From assembly GCF_002723455.1 (NCBI RefSeq), contig NZ_PDUS01000007.1:62518-126517 (forward strand): 64,000 nt of DNA, in the 5' to 3' direction. The notes beneath the pieces are model-generated. The model was not told where the DNA came from. It saw only the letters and a program-made list of their open reading frames with translations, and made no database searches. This document shows, in pieces, positions 37,306 through 45,949 of this stretch (its first letter is position 1; every line of letters starts with the position of its first letter). Position numbers and translations under genes: made by a program. Source of the stretch: Pseudoalteromonas sp. 3D05. GTDB lineage: Bacteria; Pseudomonadota; Gammaproteobacteria; Enterobacterales; Alteromonadaceae.

Positions 37306-38178
37306 ATGAACATTGTCACGCCATTTCCTAATGTAAATATAAACAGCGCAAATGTTTATACGGAAAGTGCTCGGCGTGACAATCAGCTTCGCGAAATCAT
37401 CCCTCCCCCTGCTGCAACAAAACCAAGTAATGCCGAAAACAAAGCGCTCGGTGACAACGAAAAGGCAAAGTTACCGGGTTCTGCTGATAATGCCACCTAT
37501 GATGCTAAAGGCAAAATAGCTGATGAAAGCGTTATTCAGGAACGTCAGCAAGGTGAGCAAAACCCTGATGATAATGAGCAGCAAAGCAAAGAGCAGCAAA
37601 AAGAAGAAAAAAAAGAGCAGCAAGTCACAGAACAAGAAGAACTTGATGCTGCACAGATTAAAGAACTAAAAGCACGTGACACCGAAGTGCGAGTTCATGA
37701 GCAAGCTCATGCCTCCGTTGGCGGTCAATATGCAGGCTCCCCAAGCTATGAATATCAGCGTGGCCCTGACGGTCAAAATTATGCGGTTGGTGGTGAAGTA
37801 CAAATCGACGTTGCTGAAATAGAAGGTGACCCGCAAGCAACGATCGAAAAAATGCAAACCGTGCGAGCTGCAGCGCTTGCGCCAGCAGAGCCTTCAGGTG
37901 CTGACAGAGCCATTGCCGCTGATGCCACGCAAAAACTGTCAGCAGCTCAAGTTGAGCTCACAAGTAAATCCAATAATGACGAAAGCGAGCAAGCTGGTGC
38001 AACGTTTAAAGTTGACAGTGCATTAACGGATGATGACCAAGCTATCAAAACTTCTAGCCCTGAAACAGCAACTGCAAAGCGTGACGCCGATGTTGACGCT
38101 CGTGCTGTAAGAGTTGCGCAGTTTTATCAAGGAGCTACTTCACCCTATGGGCAATCAGGGTTTTCAGCGACAATATAA
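37306..38178 (+). CDS. SprA-related (CJM1_0395-type) putative metalloprotease
   Basis: 290 residues. A long Gln/Glu/Lys-rich, probably disordered N-terminal half (about 30-118) precedes the conserved core LKARDTEVRVHEQAHASVGG, with zinc-type HEQAH at 131-135, then YEYQRGPDGQNYAVGGEVQID and IEKMQTVRAAALAPAEPSGAD, the family's signature. Annotated elsewhere as putative metalloprotease of the SprA-related family (PF12118). Activity is not established. No signal peptide. Adjacent to the flagellar-rod-like small gene, which suggests a shared role. Confidence 0.85.
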   Translation: MNIVTPFPNVNINSANVYTESARRDNQLREIIPPPAATKPSNAENKALGDNEKAKLPGSADNATYDAKGKIADESVIQERQQGEQNPDDNEQQSKEQQKEEKKEQQVTEQEELDAAQIKELKARDTEVRVHEQAHASVGGQYAGSPSYEYQRGPDGQNYAVGGEVQIDVAEIEGDPQATIEKMQTVRAAALAPAEPSGADRAIAADATQKLSAAQVELTSKSNNDESEQAGATFKVDSALTDDDQAIKTSSPETATAKRDADVDARAVRVAQFYQGATSPYGQSGFSATI

Positions 38179-38324
38179 GTCTAATTGCTTTTTGCTCTTA
38201 ATTATCAATCCCTTTTCCTTACTTATTCAGTTTCACATTTGTTTACGTTTGAGTGCATATTCAGTTGTTTAAATATTATCAAACTGCTATTTTCCCTGCG
38301 ATTTTTATTAAGGAAGACAATTAA

Positions 38325-39053
38325 ATGAAATATGCAGTATTAGCAGGGGCTTTATCTCTTTTCTCAATCACCGCCGCCGCAAATGAAACATCACTTTTAA
38401 GTTATGATTATGTTGAAGCAGGCTACGCTAAAATGGACGTAGATGACATTGATAAGCTTAACTTTGATGGTTATGTTGTAAAGCTTAGCAAGCAAGTAAG
38501 CGATAATTGGTATCTAACAGGTTTATACGCCAGCACATCAGATGATCTTATTGAGAGCGAATCGCTGGATTATCGTGAGCTTTTTCAAAATGGTGATTAT
38601 GTTGGCAATTCAACTTTGTACACAGAATCAAGTATAGAAATTGATATTACGCGTTTAGAGCTTGGTTTAGGGTATATCCAACAATTATCAGCAGTGACAA
38701 GTTTAGATTACAGCATTAATTTAGGCAGACTTAAGTTTGAATCGAAAAATGCTTTTGTAGTCGAAGAAAGGTTTAATGGAGTAGCATTTGATTCATACTC
38801 TGATGGCGGTTCGGACTCAAATAGCGCAGATATTCTTTCTGCGAATGTACAAGTAAGACATTTATTAACTGACCAGTTCGAAGTGAATGCAGGCTTAGGC
38901 TATGAGCGTCTACATGATGACGAAAGTGATAATAACGTTGTTTTAAAAGCTGGCTTTAACTACGCATTTACTGAAAAAGCAATCGTAGGTGCGGCATATC
39001 GCAATGTTAATGAGTATTCTGATTTGAGCGTTACGTTACGTTATAATTTTTAA
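38325..39053 (+). CDS. Outer-membrane beta-barrel family protein
   Basis: 242 residues with a signal peptide (cleavage after ITAAA), then alternating hydrophobic/polar strands characteristic of an OmpA/OmpW-type barrel of about eight to ten strands, ending in an aromatic-terminated final strand (SVTLRYNF) as required for BAM-mediated insertion. Acidic loops. I cannot assign a substrate. Single gene flanked by a terminator shared with tex. Confidence 0.78.
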   Translation: MKYAVLAGALSLFSITAAANETSLLSYDYVEAGYAKMDVDDIDKLNFDGYVVKLSKQVSDNWYLTGLYASTSDDLIESESLDYRELFQNGDYVGNSTLYTESSIEIDITRLELGLGYIQQLSAVTSLDYSINLGRLKFESKNAFVVEERFNGVAFDSYSDGGSDSNSADILSANVQVRHLLTDQFEVNAGLGYERLHDDESDNNVVLKAGFNYAFTEKAIVGAAYRNVNEYSDLSVTLRYNF

Positions 39054-39080
39054 TACATAAACAACGCGTTTAAAGTGTTT

Positions 39081-39110
39081 AAAATGCCGCAACATTCGTT
39101 GCGGCATTTT
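39081..39110. terminator. Bidirectional terminator between barrel gene and tex
   Basis: Perfect 13-bp stem, 39081-39093 with 39098-39110, ATTC loop, T-rich on both strands. Confidence 0.88.
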
Positions 39111-39114
39111 TGGT

Positions 39115-41448
39115 TTACTTTTTCACTTTAGCGTTAGCAAACGCATCGGCAAACGCATTGCCCATCATCGCATTACCCGAATCGCGCTTAGGCTTTGCGG
39201 CACGCGCTTGATGGTTAGTGCTACGTGAGTTATTTTGCGGCTTTTGCTTAGCAGCAGCTGCCGGTTTATTGCTAGTGTCAATGTCATCGTCTAAGCGCAT
39301 GGTAAAGCTAATACGCTTACGTGCAGCATCTACTTCAACGACTTTAACTTTAACTATGTCACCGGCCTTCACGATTTCGCGTGGATCAGAAATAAACTTA
39401 TTAGTAATCGCTGAAATATGCACGAGGCCATCTTGATGTACGCCTACATCTACAAATGCACCAAAGTTAGCTACGTTTGATACAACACCTTCTAAGATCA
39501 TACCTGGTTTTAAGTCAGAGATTTTTTCAACACCGGCTTTAAACTCAGCGGTTTTAAATTCAGGACGTGGATCACGGCCTGGTTTGTCGAGCTCGCTGAT
39601 AATATCAGTGACGGTGGGTAGGCCGAATTTGTCATCAATATAGTCATTTGCAACTAGCTTGTTGAGTACTTCAGAATTACCAATCAGACTGTTTATATCT
39701 AAATGAGTTTGCTCACTAATTCGCTTCACGACAGGGTAAGCCTCAGGGTGAACAGATGAGTTATCCAGAGGGTCTTTACCGTTACTTATTTTTAAGAAAC
39801 CCGCTGCTTGCTCAAATGCCTTAGGCCCTAAGCGCTCAACTTTCTTAAGCTCTGAACGTTTAGCGAATGAGCCGTTAGCATCACGGTAATTTACAATATT
39901 TTGCGCAAGCGTTTTATTTAATCCAGATACACGGGTCAGCAAAGGAACTGACGCCATGTTTAAATCAACACCAACCGTGTTTACACAGTCTTCAACAACA
40001 GCCGTTAGCGTTTGGCCAAGTTGACTTTGTGAAACATCGTGTTGATATTGACCTACACCAATTGACTTAGGCTCAATTTTAACAAGCTCTGCTAGTGGAT
40101 CTTGTAAGCGACGGGCAATAGAAACCGCACCACGGATAGATACATCTAAATCAGGGAACTCTTTTGCCGCAAACTCAGACGCTGAGTACACCGATGCACC
40201 GGCTTCGCTGACAATGATCTTATTTAACTTCAACTCGGTGTTGGCTTTGATTAGCTCAGCAACCAACTTATCAGACTCCCGAGAAGCCGTACCATTGCCT
40301 ATCGCAATAAGTTCCACTTTATGTTGACGACACAACTGCTCTAAAGTGCGCAGTGATTTGTCCCAATGATTTTGTGGAGCATGAGGAAAAATAGTCTGCG
40401 AAGCAAGTAACTTACCTGTGCTATCAACCACCGCGACCTTACAACCAGTACGAAGGCCAGGATCAAGTCCAAGTGTTGTGCGTGCTCCCGCAGGTGCAGC
40501 CATTAGTAAGTCTTTTAAATTTTTAGCAAAAACATCAATCGCACCGGTTTCTGCTTTTTCACGCATAGCAGCTAAAAACTCGTTTTCTAAATGTAAGCTC
40601 AGCTTAATTTTCCATGCCCATTGCACCACTGTCATTAACCAAGCACTGGCCGCTTGGTTTTTTATATCTAAGCGATAATGGTCGGCAATCATTATGGCGC
40701 AAACAATCGCTGCATCTTCGGCGCTTGGTTCAGGATTAATACTTAGTTGTAAAATACCTTCATTGCGTGCACGCAACATAGCAAGTGCACGATGAGAAGG
40801 GGTTTTCTTTAACGGCTCCTGATGTTCAAAGTAATCACGGTACTTTGCACCAGCTTGTTCTTGCCCTTTAATCACGCGAGCTTCAATTTGGCCGTGTTGG
40901 CTGATATGACTACGGAATTTAGCGAGCAGTTTTGCATCTTCAGCAAAGCGCTCCATCAGAATAAATTTCGCGCCTTCGAGCACAGCCTTGGTATCTGCAA
41001 ACCCTGCATCACTATTAATAAATTGCTCTGCTTGTTGTTCAGGATTTAGTGATGCGTCTTTAAATAGGCTGTCAGCGAGTGGCTCAATACCCGCTTCAAT
41101 GGCAATTTGACCTTTAGTACGACGCTTTGGCTTGTAAGGAAGATAAAGGTCTTCAAGCTCAGTTTTACTATCTGCATTATTGATATCAGCTTCAAGGCTA
41201 GCGCTGAGTTTATCCTGCGATTTAATGGTAGCTAATATAAACGTTCTTCGCTCTTCAAGCTCGCGTAAATAAGATAGGCGCTGTTCTAATAAACGTAATT
41301 GGGTGTCATCTAAGCCACCGGTTACTTCTTTACGATAGCGTGCAATAAAAGGCACAGTCGCGCCTTCATCAAGTAACTTTATTGCAGCAACAACTTGTTG
41401 CTGTTGAGCATTTAGCTCAGTGGCTAAACGTGCAGAGAGTGTGCTCAT
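39115..41448 (-). CDS. tex: RNA-binding transcription accessory protein Tex
   Basis: 777 residues, full length. Visible Tex parts: N-terminal helix-turn-helix ([17 protein letters not shown]), YqgF-like domain with [17 protein letters not shown], a helix-hairpin-helix region ([17 protein letters not shown]), and a C-terminal S1 RNA-binding domain ([17 protein letters not shown], about 640-710) followed by a Lys/Asn-rich tail. Tex is a conserved cytoplasmic factor linked to transcription and toxin gene expression. Homologue of E. coli YhgF. Confidence 0.96.
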   Translation of the reverse strand: MSTLSARLATELNAQQQQVVAAIKLLDEGATVPFIARYRKEVTGGLDDTQLRLLEQRLSYLRELEERRTFILATIKSQDKLSASLEADINNADSKTELEDLYLPYKPKRRTKGQIAIEAGIEPLADSLFKDASLNPEQQAEQFINSDAGFADTKAVLEGAKFILMERFAEDAKLLAKFRSHISQHGQIEARVIKGQEQAGAKYRDYFEHQEPLKKTPSHRALAMLRARNEGILQLSINPEPSAEDAAIVCAIMIADHYRLDIKNQAASAWLMTVVQWAWKIKLSLHLENEFLAAMREKAETGAIDVFAKNLKDLLMAAPAGARTTLGLDPGLRTGCKVAVVDSTGKLLASQTIFPHAPQNHWDKSLRTLEQLCRQHKVELIAIGNGTASRESDKLVAELIKANTELKLNKIIVSEAGASVYSASEFAAKEFPDLDVSIRGAVSIARRLQDPLAELVKIEPKSIGVGQYQHDVSQSQLGQTLTAVVEDCVNTVGVDLNMASVPLLTRVSGLNKTLAQNIVNYRDANGSFAKRSELKKVERLGPKAFEQAAGFLKISNGKDPLDNSSVHPEAYPVVKRISEQTHLDINSLIGNSEVLNKLVANDYIDDKFGLPTVTDIISELDKPGRDPRPEFKTAEFKAGVEKISDLKPGMILEGVVSNVANFGAFVDVGVHQDGLVHISAITNKFISDPREIVKAGDIVKVKVVEVDAARKRISFTMRLDDDIDTSNKPAAAAKQKPQNNSRSTNHQARAAKPKRDSGNAMMGNAFADAFANAKVKK

Positions 41449-41538
41449 GCATAAACCTTTTCAAACGAAAAATAAAGCCAGTATTACTCTACTGGCACAA
41501 TAGACTGGTTGAATAATATCACAGTACTAAGCAATGGA

Positions 41539-41569
41539 AAGGCCTTAAAAGCTGAGCTTTTAAGGCCTT
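41539..41569 (-). terminator. Terminator-like long hairpin upstream of tex
   Basis: Perfect 14-bp stem, 41539-41552 with 41556-41569, 3-nt loop. It lies after the CBS gene (minus strand) and 90 bp before the tex start, so it probably ends the CBS transcript. The T-tract is short (TTTCC). Confidence 0.6.
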
Positions 41570-41604
41570 ATTAAAATCACTGTCACAACGCACAAAAAGA
41601 GTTG

Positions 41605-42186
41605 TTAATGTGGGTGATCCACATGCTCTAAAACTTCACTAAAAGTATGTGCAATCGGGCTAATGTGCAATGGGATTGAAAATGTTTTGGTAATTTCTCT
41701 GGCTGAAATTAAGCCGCAAATTTCATTGTTTGCCGTCGTTACTAATAAGAACATAGCGCCGTGATGCTCCATAGTTTGCAGAGCATCACCAATACAGGCG
41801 TAGCTTAAACTTTGCATGCTAACGCCTGTTAAGTGAGAAATAGGGGTCATCACATAGCGTAAGCTAACATCAGCACGATTAACATTTAAACGTTGTGCAA
41901 GCATCATAATTTTAGCGCTTTGCAAATCAGCACTAGATACTAACCCTATGAGTTTTTCATTGTCATCAACAACCAAAATAAAGTCCGTGTGCTGGCTGCT
42001 TGTTTGATATAGAGCATCGATAATGCTGGTATCAAAGTGAGCACGCAGTGGATCTTTTTGCGTAAAATTATTAACCATTTCTAGCGCTGGAGAGGTTAAG
42101 TCAATAAGCGGTTGTGTTTCGCTATAAACATGAGATAACACGCCTTTAGATACATCTTGGGTACGTAATTCTTTAAAATTAGACAT
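41605..42186 (-). CDS. Stand-alone CBS-pair protein
   Basis: ATG 42186 (MSNFKELRTQD) has GGTGG six bases upstream and is preferred over ATG 42198. 193 residues with two CBS motifs (about 75-125 and 130-185), including DFILVVDDNEKLIGLVSSADLQ and MFLLVTTANNEICGLISAREI. CBS pairs usually bind adenine nucleotides. No effector domain is attached. A short secreted-protein gene lies 50 bp upstream on the same strand. Possible partners are not evident. Confidence 0.88.
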   Translation of the reverse strand: MSNFKELRTQDVSKGVLSHVYSETQPLIDLTSPALEMVNNFTQKDPLRAHFDTSIIDALYQTSSQHTDFILVVDDNEKLIGLVSSADLQSAKIMMLAQRLNVNRADVSLRYVMTPISHLTGVSMQSLSYACIGDALQTMEHHGAMFLLVTTANNEICGLISAREITKTFSIPLHISPIAHTFSEVLEHVDHPH

Positions 42187-42236
42187 AATAGCCACCATTT
42201 AAGTTTATTTAATTTATTAGTGAGAAAAGTGATTAA

Positions 42237-42548
42237 CTAAATTAAATGACTTGGCGGCCCTCGTACTGAGGCGCGATTAAAAAGTGTGGCTAATTGAGGT
42301 TTCACATAATGTGAGAGTATTAATTCAGGAGGTGGTTGAAGCGCCCCTAAATTGAATCCGTTGGCATGTGTATCGATGTCAACGTCAAGGTTTGCTTGGT
42401 CGGGGATATCGCAAGCAATAAAGTGTATTGAGTGGGTGGTTGATATTTCAGAGTCATCAAAATCGTGAGCAAAAATAGACAAACTCACACTCATTAAGAG
42501 TGTAAATAACACGGCATTATTAATTATGCGATGCATTAAGTTTGACAT
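42237..42548 (-). CDS. Small secreted protein ending in an RGPP motif
   Basis: ATG 42548 (MSNLMHRI) has GGAAGG seven bases upstream, better than the upstream frame start. 103 residues with a signal peptide (cleavage after SIFA), a His/Asp-rich mature part and a C-terminal FNRASVRGPPSHLI. Similar short exported proteins ending in RxPP are found near metal-handling genes in marine bacteria, so a metal-related role is possible, but I cannot assign a family. On the same strand as the CBS gene. Confidence 0.65.
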   Translation of the reverse strand: MSNLMHRIINNAVLFTLLMSVSLSIFAHDFDDSEISTTHSIHFIACDIPDQANLDVDIDTHANGFNLGALQPPPELILSHYVKPQLATLFNRASVRGPPSHLI

Positions 42549-42691
42549 AACACGACCTTCCAAATACAACATCAAGTGCAAAATGCTTTACTTGAGTAAC
42601 TTTATTTATAGTCCACTAACACACATTATACAATCAATTATTAACCTTATCTGAATTATCCTAGCTCACAGTTAGCTCAGTGTTTGCTTGC

Positions 42692-43171
42692 TTATTTTTC
42701 TCCTGGATACTCAATATGATTGATGTACCATTCTTTTTTGCCTTGTGGGGTAGTGACATAAAACTCATCATCCACTTGTTTTTTTAGTAAAGCTCGTGCC
42801 ATTGGGGAGTCGATAGAAATATAGTCTTTGCGGTCATAAATTTCGTCTGGACCGACAATTCTAAACTTTAATACCTCACCTTGTTCGTTTTCGACTTCGA
42901 CCCACGCGCCAAAGAACACTTTACCTGCTTGCTCTGGTGAATAATCAATGATTTGCAAATCAGGCATACGCTTGCGTAAATAACGTACTCGGCGGTCTAT
43001 TTGCCTAAGTAATCGTTTATTGTATTGATAATCTGCATTTTCAGAACGGTCGCCAAGGCTCGCTGCCCAGCTTACGATTTTTGTGACTTCAGGGCGTTTA
43101 ACATTCCAAAGGTGGTCATGCTCTTGTTGTAATTGTGAGTACCCTTCGCGGGTGATTAAGTTGGTTTTCAC
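42692..43171 (-). CDS. greB: Transcription elongation factor GreB
   Basis: 159 residues: N-terminal coiled-coil (about 8-75, ITREGYSQLQQEHDHLWN and ENADYQYNKRLLRQIDRRVRYL) and C-terminal FKBP-like domain (SIDSPMARALLKK). The acidic tip of the coiled coil needed to rescue backtracked RNA polymerase is present (GDRSENADY). Divergent from ompR-envZ, as in E. coli, where greB also lies beside ompR. Confidence 0.97.
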   Translation of the reverse strand: MKTNLITREGYSQLQQEHDHLWNVKRPEVTKIVSWAASLGDRSENADYQYNKRLLRQIDRRVRYLRKRMPDLQIIDYSPEQAGKVFFGAWVEVENEQGEVLKFRIVGPDEIYDRKDYISIDSPMARALLKKQVDDEFYVTTPQGKKEWYINHIEYPGEK

Positions 43172-43334
43172 TGTTTTTTCTCAAAATATTTAATCAAAAG
43201 GGATAAGAATCAGCCTGACTTGTCCTAGTTGTTTGAAATGTTGTGTAACAATCTAATTAAGCAATTAGTTTTTTATTCGTAAAGTTTCATTTATATTAAC
43301 TATTAACAAGTCAAAAACAACAAGAATGAAAGTT

Positions 43335-44054
43335 ATGGGACACGAAACTACAAAAGTACTAGTCGTCGATGATGATATGCGATTGCGCAGTTTATTAGAG
43401 CGTTACTTAGTTGAGCAAGGGTTTATTGTACGCAGCGCCGCTAATTCAGAGCAAATGGACAGGCTTTTAGAGCGTGAAAACTTTCATTTAATGGTACTTG
43501 ATTTAATGTTGCCTGGTGAAGATGGCTTATCTATTTGCCAGCGTCTGCGTCAAAAAGAGAATGAAATTCCTATTGTTATGCTAACAGCTAAAGGTGATGA
43601 AGTTGATCGTATTATTGGATTAGAGCTCGGCGCTGATGATTATATCCCCAAGCCCTTTAACCCACGTGAATTATTGGCACGTATTAAAGCAATTTTACGC
43701 CGTCGCGCAAAAGAAGTACCCGGCGCGCCTGCCGCTGAAGAGAATGAAATTAGTTTTGGTGAATTTGCACTAAACCTCGCCACACGAGAGATGACTCATG
43801 GCGACAAAACAATGTCGTTAACCAGTGGTGAGTTTGCGGTGTTAAAAGCGTTGGTTACTCACCCAAGAGAGCCGCTTAGCCGTGATAAATTAATGAACTT
43901 AGCGAGAGGCAGAGATTACAGCGCGCTTGAGCGTAGCATTGATGTACAAGTGTCACGATTGCGCCGAATGATTGAAGAAGACGCTGCTAATCCCCGTTAT
44001 ATTCAAACTGTATGGGGATTAGGTTATGTGTTTGTTCCAGACGGTGAAAAATAA
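43335..44054 (+). CDS. ompR: Osmolarity response regulator OmpR
   Basis: ATG 43335 (MGHETTKVLVVDDD) is preferred to ATG 43326, as it fits OmpR N-termini; ribosome sites are weak for both. About 239 residues: receiver with Asp in LMVLDLMLPGEDGL and Lys in DDYIPKPFNPRELLARI, then a winged-helix domain with RDYSALERSIDVQVSRLRRMIE and QTVWGLGYVFVP, the OmpR recognition signature. Controls porin and other membrane genes with EnvZ, which follows six bases later. A barrel-protein gene lies upstream in the window. Confidence 0.97.
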   Translation: MGHETTKVLVVDDDMRLRSLLERYLVEQGFIVRSAANSEQMDRLLERENFHLMVLDLMLPGEDGLSICQRLRQKENEIPIVMLTAKGDEVDRIIGLELGADDYIPKPFNPRELLARIKAILRRRAKEVPGAPAAEENEISFGEFALNLATREMTHGDKTMSLTSGEFAVLKALVTHPREPLSRDKLMNLARGRDYSALERSIDVQVSRLRRMIEEDAANPRYIQTVWGLGYVFVPDGEK

Positions 44055-44060
44055 CCTTTT

Positions 44061-45359
44061 ATGAGTATGTTTCCCAAAAGTGCATTTGGTCAAACGGTGT
44101 TTTTGGTGGCGGCATTATTGCTTATAAACCAAGTTGTGTCGTACATCACGGTGAGTCTGTATGTCGTTAAGCCGACGATCGAGCAGGTAAATCTTATTTT
44201 AGCTAAACAAGTTAAAACAGTGTTTATTGACTGGGAAGACGGTGTCGAAATTAGCAATGAAGTATCGAATAAGTTTTTCGAGATCACCGGTATAGAAGTA
44301 ATGACTCAGCGCCAAGCAATGTCTGAAGGGTTGGGACAAACTCGTGAATACCCGATGCTGTCGCGAAGTATGTCTGAGCAGTTAAACGGCTCAGCCAGAG
44401 TGCGGATCAGTCAAATAGGTCCTTTGGTTTATTGGGTTGAAGCACCTCAGGCCCCTGGCTATTGGGTCAAAGTTCCGCTGACAGGATTCAAAGATAATAA
44501 CCTCGAATTTTTAACTTTCTACCTATCAAGTATTGGCTTTTTAAGTGTGTTAGGTGGGTGGCTATTTGCACGACATTTGAATCGACCATTAAAAGAGCTA
44601 CAGCAGGCTGCAGTGAAGGTGGGTGTAGGGGATTTTTCGACCAAGCTTGAAGAGCATGGTTCGATTGAGGTTATGGAAGTAACCAGAGCCTTTAATCAAA
44701 TGTCGCGTGGTATCGCTGCACTTGAGAACGATCGACGATTATTAATGGCGGGTGTATCTCATGATTTACGCACACCACTTACACGTATTCGCCTTGCCAC
44801 CGAAATGATGTCGGCAGAAGAAGATTACCTACGAGAGGGGATCATCTACGATATCGAAGATATGAATGCCATTATCGACCAATTTATTGAATATTTACGC
44901 CACCATAAACGTGAAGAGCTTGCGCTCGAAGACTTAAATGCGATTGTCTCTGAAGTGGTGCATTCTGAACAAAAGCATCAACGTAATATTCGCTTTATTG
45001 AAAATCCAAATCTCGATAACGTACCGTTAAGTATGGTGGCAATTAAGCGCGTAGTAACCAATATGATTGAAAATGCCATTCGTTACTCTGATGACGATAT
45101 AGAGGTTGAAACCGCGCTGAGTCACGATAAAAAGTATGCCATTGTAATGGTTAACGACCATGGCCCAGGTATTCCAGAAAGTGAGCTTGAAACAGTGTTT
45201 GAGCCCTTTAAACAAGGCGACACAGCCCGAGGGAGTGAAGGTAGTGGGCTTGGTTTAGCTATTATCAAACGAATTATTGATATGCATGACGGAAAAGTAA
45301 AATTAGTGAACCGCCCTCAAGGGGGATTAAGTGCACAGATTTTTCTCCCTTTTAAATAA
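44061..45359 (+). CDS. envZ: Sensor histidine kinase EnvZ
   Basis: 432 residues. Two membrane segments (about 12-34 and 152-170) enclose a periplasmic domain of about 115 residues, then a HAMP domain, the HisKA site [18 protein letters not shown] with His234, and an HATPase domain with N-box MIENAIRYS and G-boxes ([15 protein letters not shown]). The enzyme phosphorylates and dephosphorylates OmpR in response to osmolarity. Co-transcribed with ompR, six bases apart. Length and order match EnvZ of Enterobacteria. Confidence 0.96.
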   Translation: MSMFPKSAFGQTVFLVAALLLINQVVSYITVSLYVVKPTIEQVNLILAKQVKTVFIDWEDGVEISNEVSNKFFEITGIEVMTQRQAMSEGLGQTREYPMLSRSMSEQLNGSARVRISQIGPLVYWVEAPQAPGYWVKVPLTGFKDNNLEFLTFYLSSIGFLSVLGGWLFARHLNRPLKELQQAAVKVGVGDFSTKLEEHGSIEVMEVTRAFNQMSRGIAALENDRRLLMAGVSHDLRTPLTRIRLATEMMSAEEDYLREGIIYDIEDMNAIIDQFIEYLRHHKREELALEDLNAIVSEVVHSEQKHQRNIRFIENPNLDNVPLSMVAIKRVVTNMIENAIRYSDDDIEVETALSHDKKYAIVMVNDHGPGIPESELETVFEPFKQGDTARGSEGSGLGLAIIKRIIDMHDGKVKLVNRPQGGLSAQIFLPFK

Positions 45360-45387
45360 GTGATTTAAACTCAGGTACGTAACCTGA

Positions 45388-45643
45388 TGGAGTATTCAAG
45401 TAAATACAGGGGTTGTAGACAAAATCGACGATGGTAAATTTACTAAATCAAAGCAGCTAATGGGCAAAGGTAAGTGGCATTATATCTTGGTATATGGTGT
45501 GCTTGGTTGGGGAGTTTCAACAGCTATTTTGTTTTCGCTAATGCAGGTTTTTTAGGCGAAGCCGCTTTTTTGATATATTACCGCTCTTGCTTATTTTGTT
45601 TCCGATAGGTGGTTTGGGTATTTATGTGCTCTTACTTAGGTAA
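45388..45643 (+). pseudogene. Frameshifted small two-helix membrane protein gene
   Basis: Open from 45388 in one frame, with KIDDGKFTKSKQL and the internal start MGKGKWHYILVYGVLGWGVS, up to a TAG at 45553-45555. Continuing in the next frame from the same T6 run (45548-45553) gives ILPLLLILFPIGGLGIY and then a TAA at 45641-45643. Together they form a typical short two-helix protein of a family that I recall from other marine bacteria (cytoplasmic helix, TM1, TM2). No ATG opens the full-length frame; the internal ATG is at 45460. A homopolymer error could mimic this, or it could be a real decay or programmed shift. Not annotated by simple ORF finding. Confidence 0.6.
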
Positions 45644-45697
45644 ACAATACGCCAAGTCTATCACCTAAGTGAGTGACTCCGTCATGGAGTATGTAAA

Positions 45698-45886
45698 TAA
45701 CCTGAACTCTGGATAATAAATCTATCTCCAGCGGCTACTTTCACCGCTAACTGCGTTGAATTTACTTGCAATAGGCCAGCTATTGACGCGTAAATTCGCC
45801 TTGTTATCGCTAAACGTTTCCGGCTGGAGACTAATAAATATATTTGTGATCTAATTTAGTACATCTCTTAACCAGAGTTCAGGTTA
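45698..45886. mobile_element. MITE-like palindromic element C (189 bp)
   Basis: Terminal inverted repeats of 19 bp, TAACCTGAACTCTGGATAA (45698-45716) and its complement at 45868-45886, with 18 matches. Nested inside are TCTCCAGC/GCTGGAGA (45725-45732 with 45823-45830), GAATTTAC/GTAAATTC (45758-45765 with 45790-45797) and CAATAG/CTATTG (45769-45774 with 45780-45785). TAAATAA occurs at both flanks (45694-45700 and 45885-45891), a possible target duplication. No coding frame. Separate in sequence from elements A and B. Confidence 0.6.
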
Positions 45887-45905
45887 AATAAGATTCAGTG
45901 CAAGT

Positions 45906-45937
45906 GTTTAAGGCGCGATGTTAACTGCGCCTTAAAC
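45906..45937 (-). terminator. Hairpin after the GH97 gene
   Basis: Perfect 11-bp dyad, 45906-45916 with 45927-45937, 10-nt loop, just beyond the GH97 stop on the minus strand. No T-run follows, so its strength is uncertain. Confidence 0.45.
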
Positions 45938-45949
45938 GTAGCTCTGATT

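Noticed and set aside
45361..45387. Small hairpin TCAGGT/ACCTGA after envZ as a terminator.
   Set aside because: Only 6 bp with no T-run; too weak to call.
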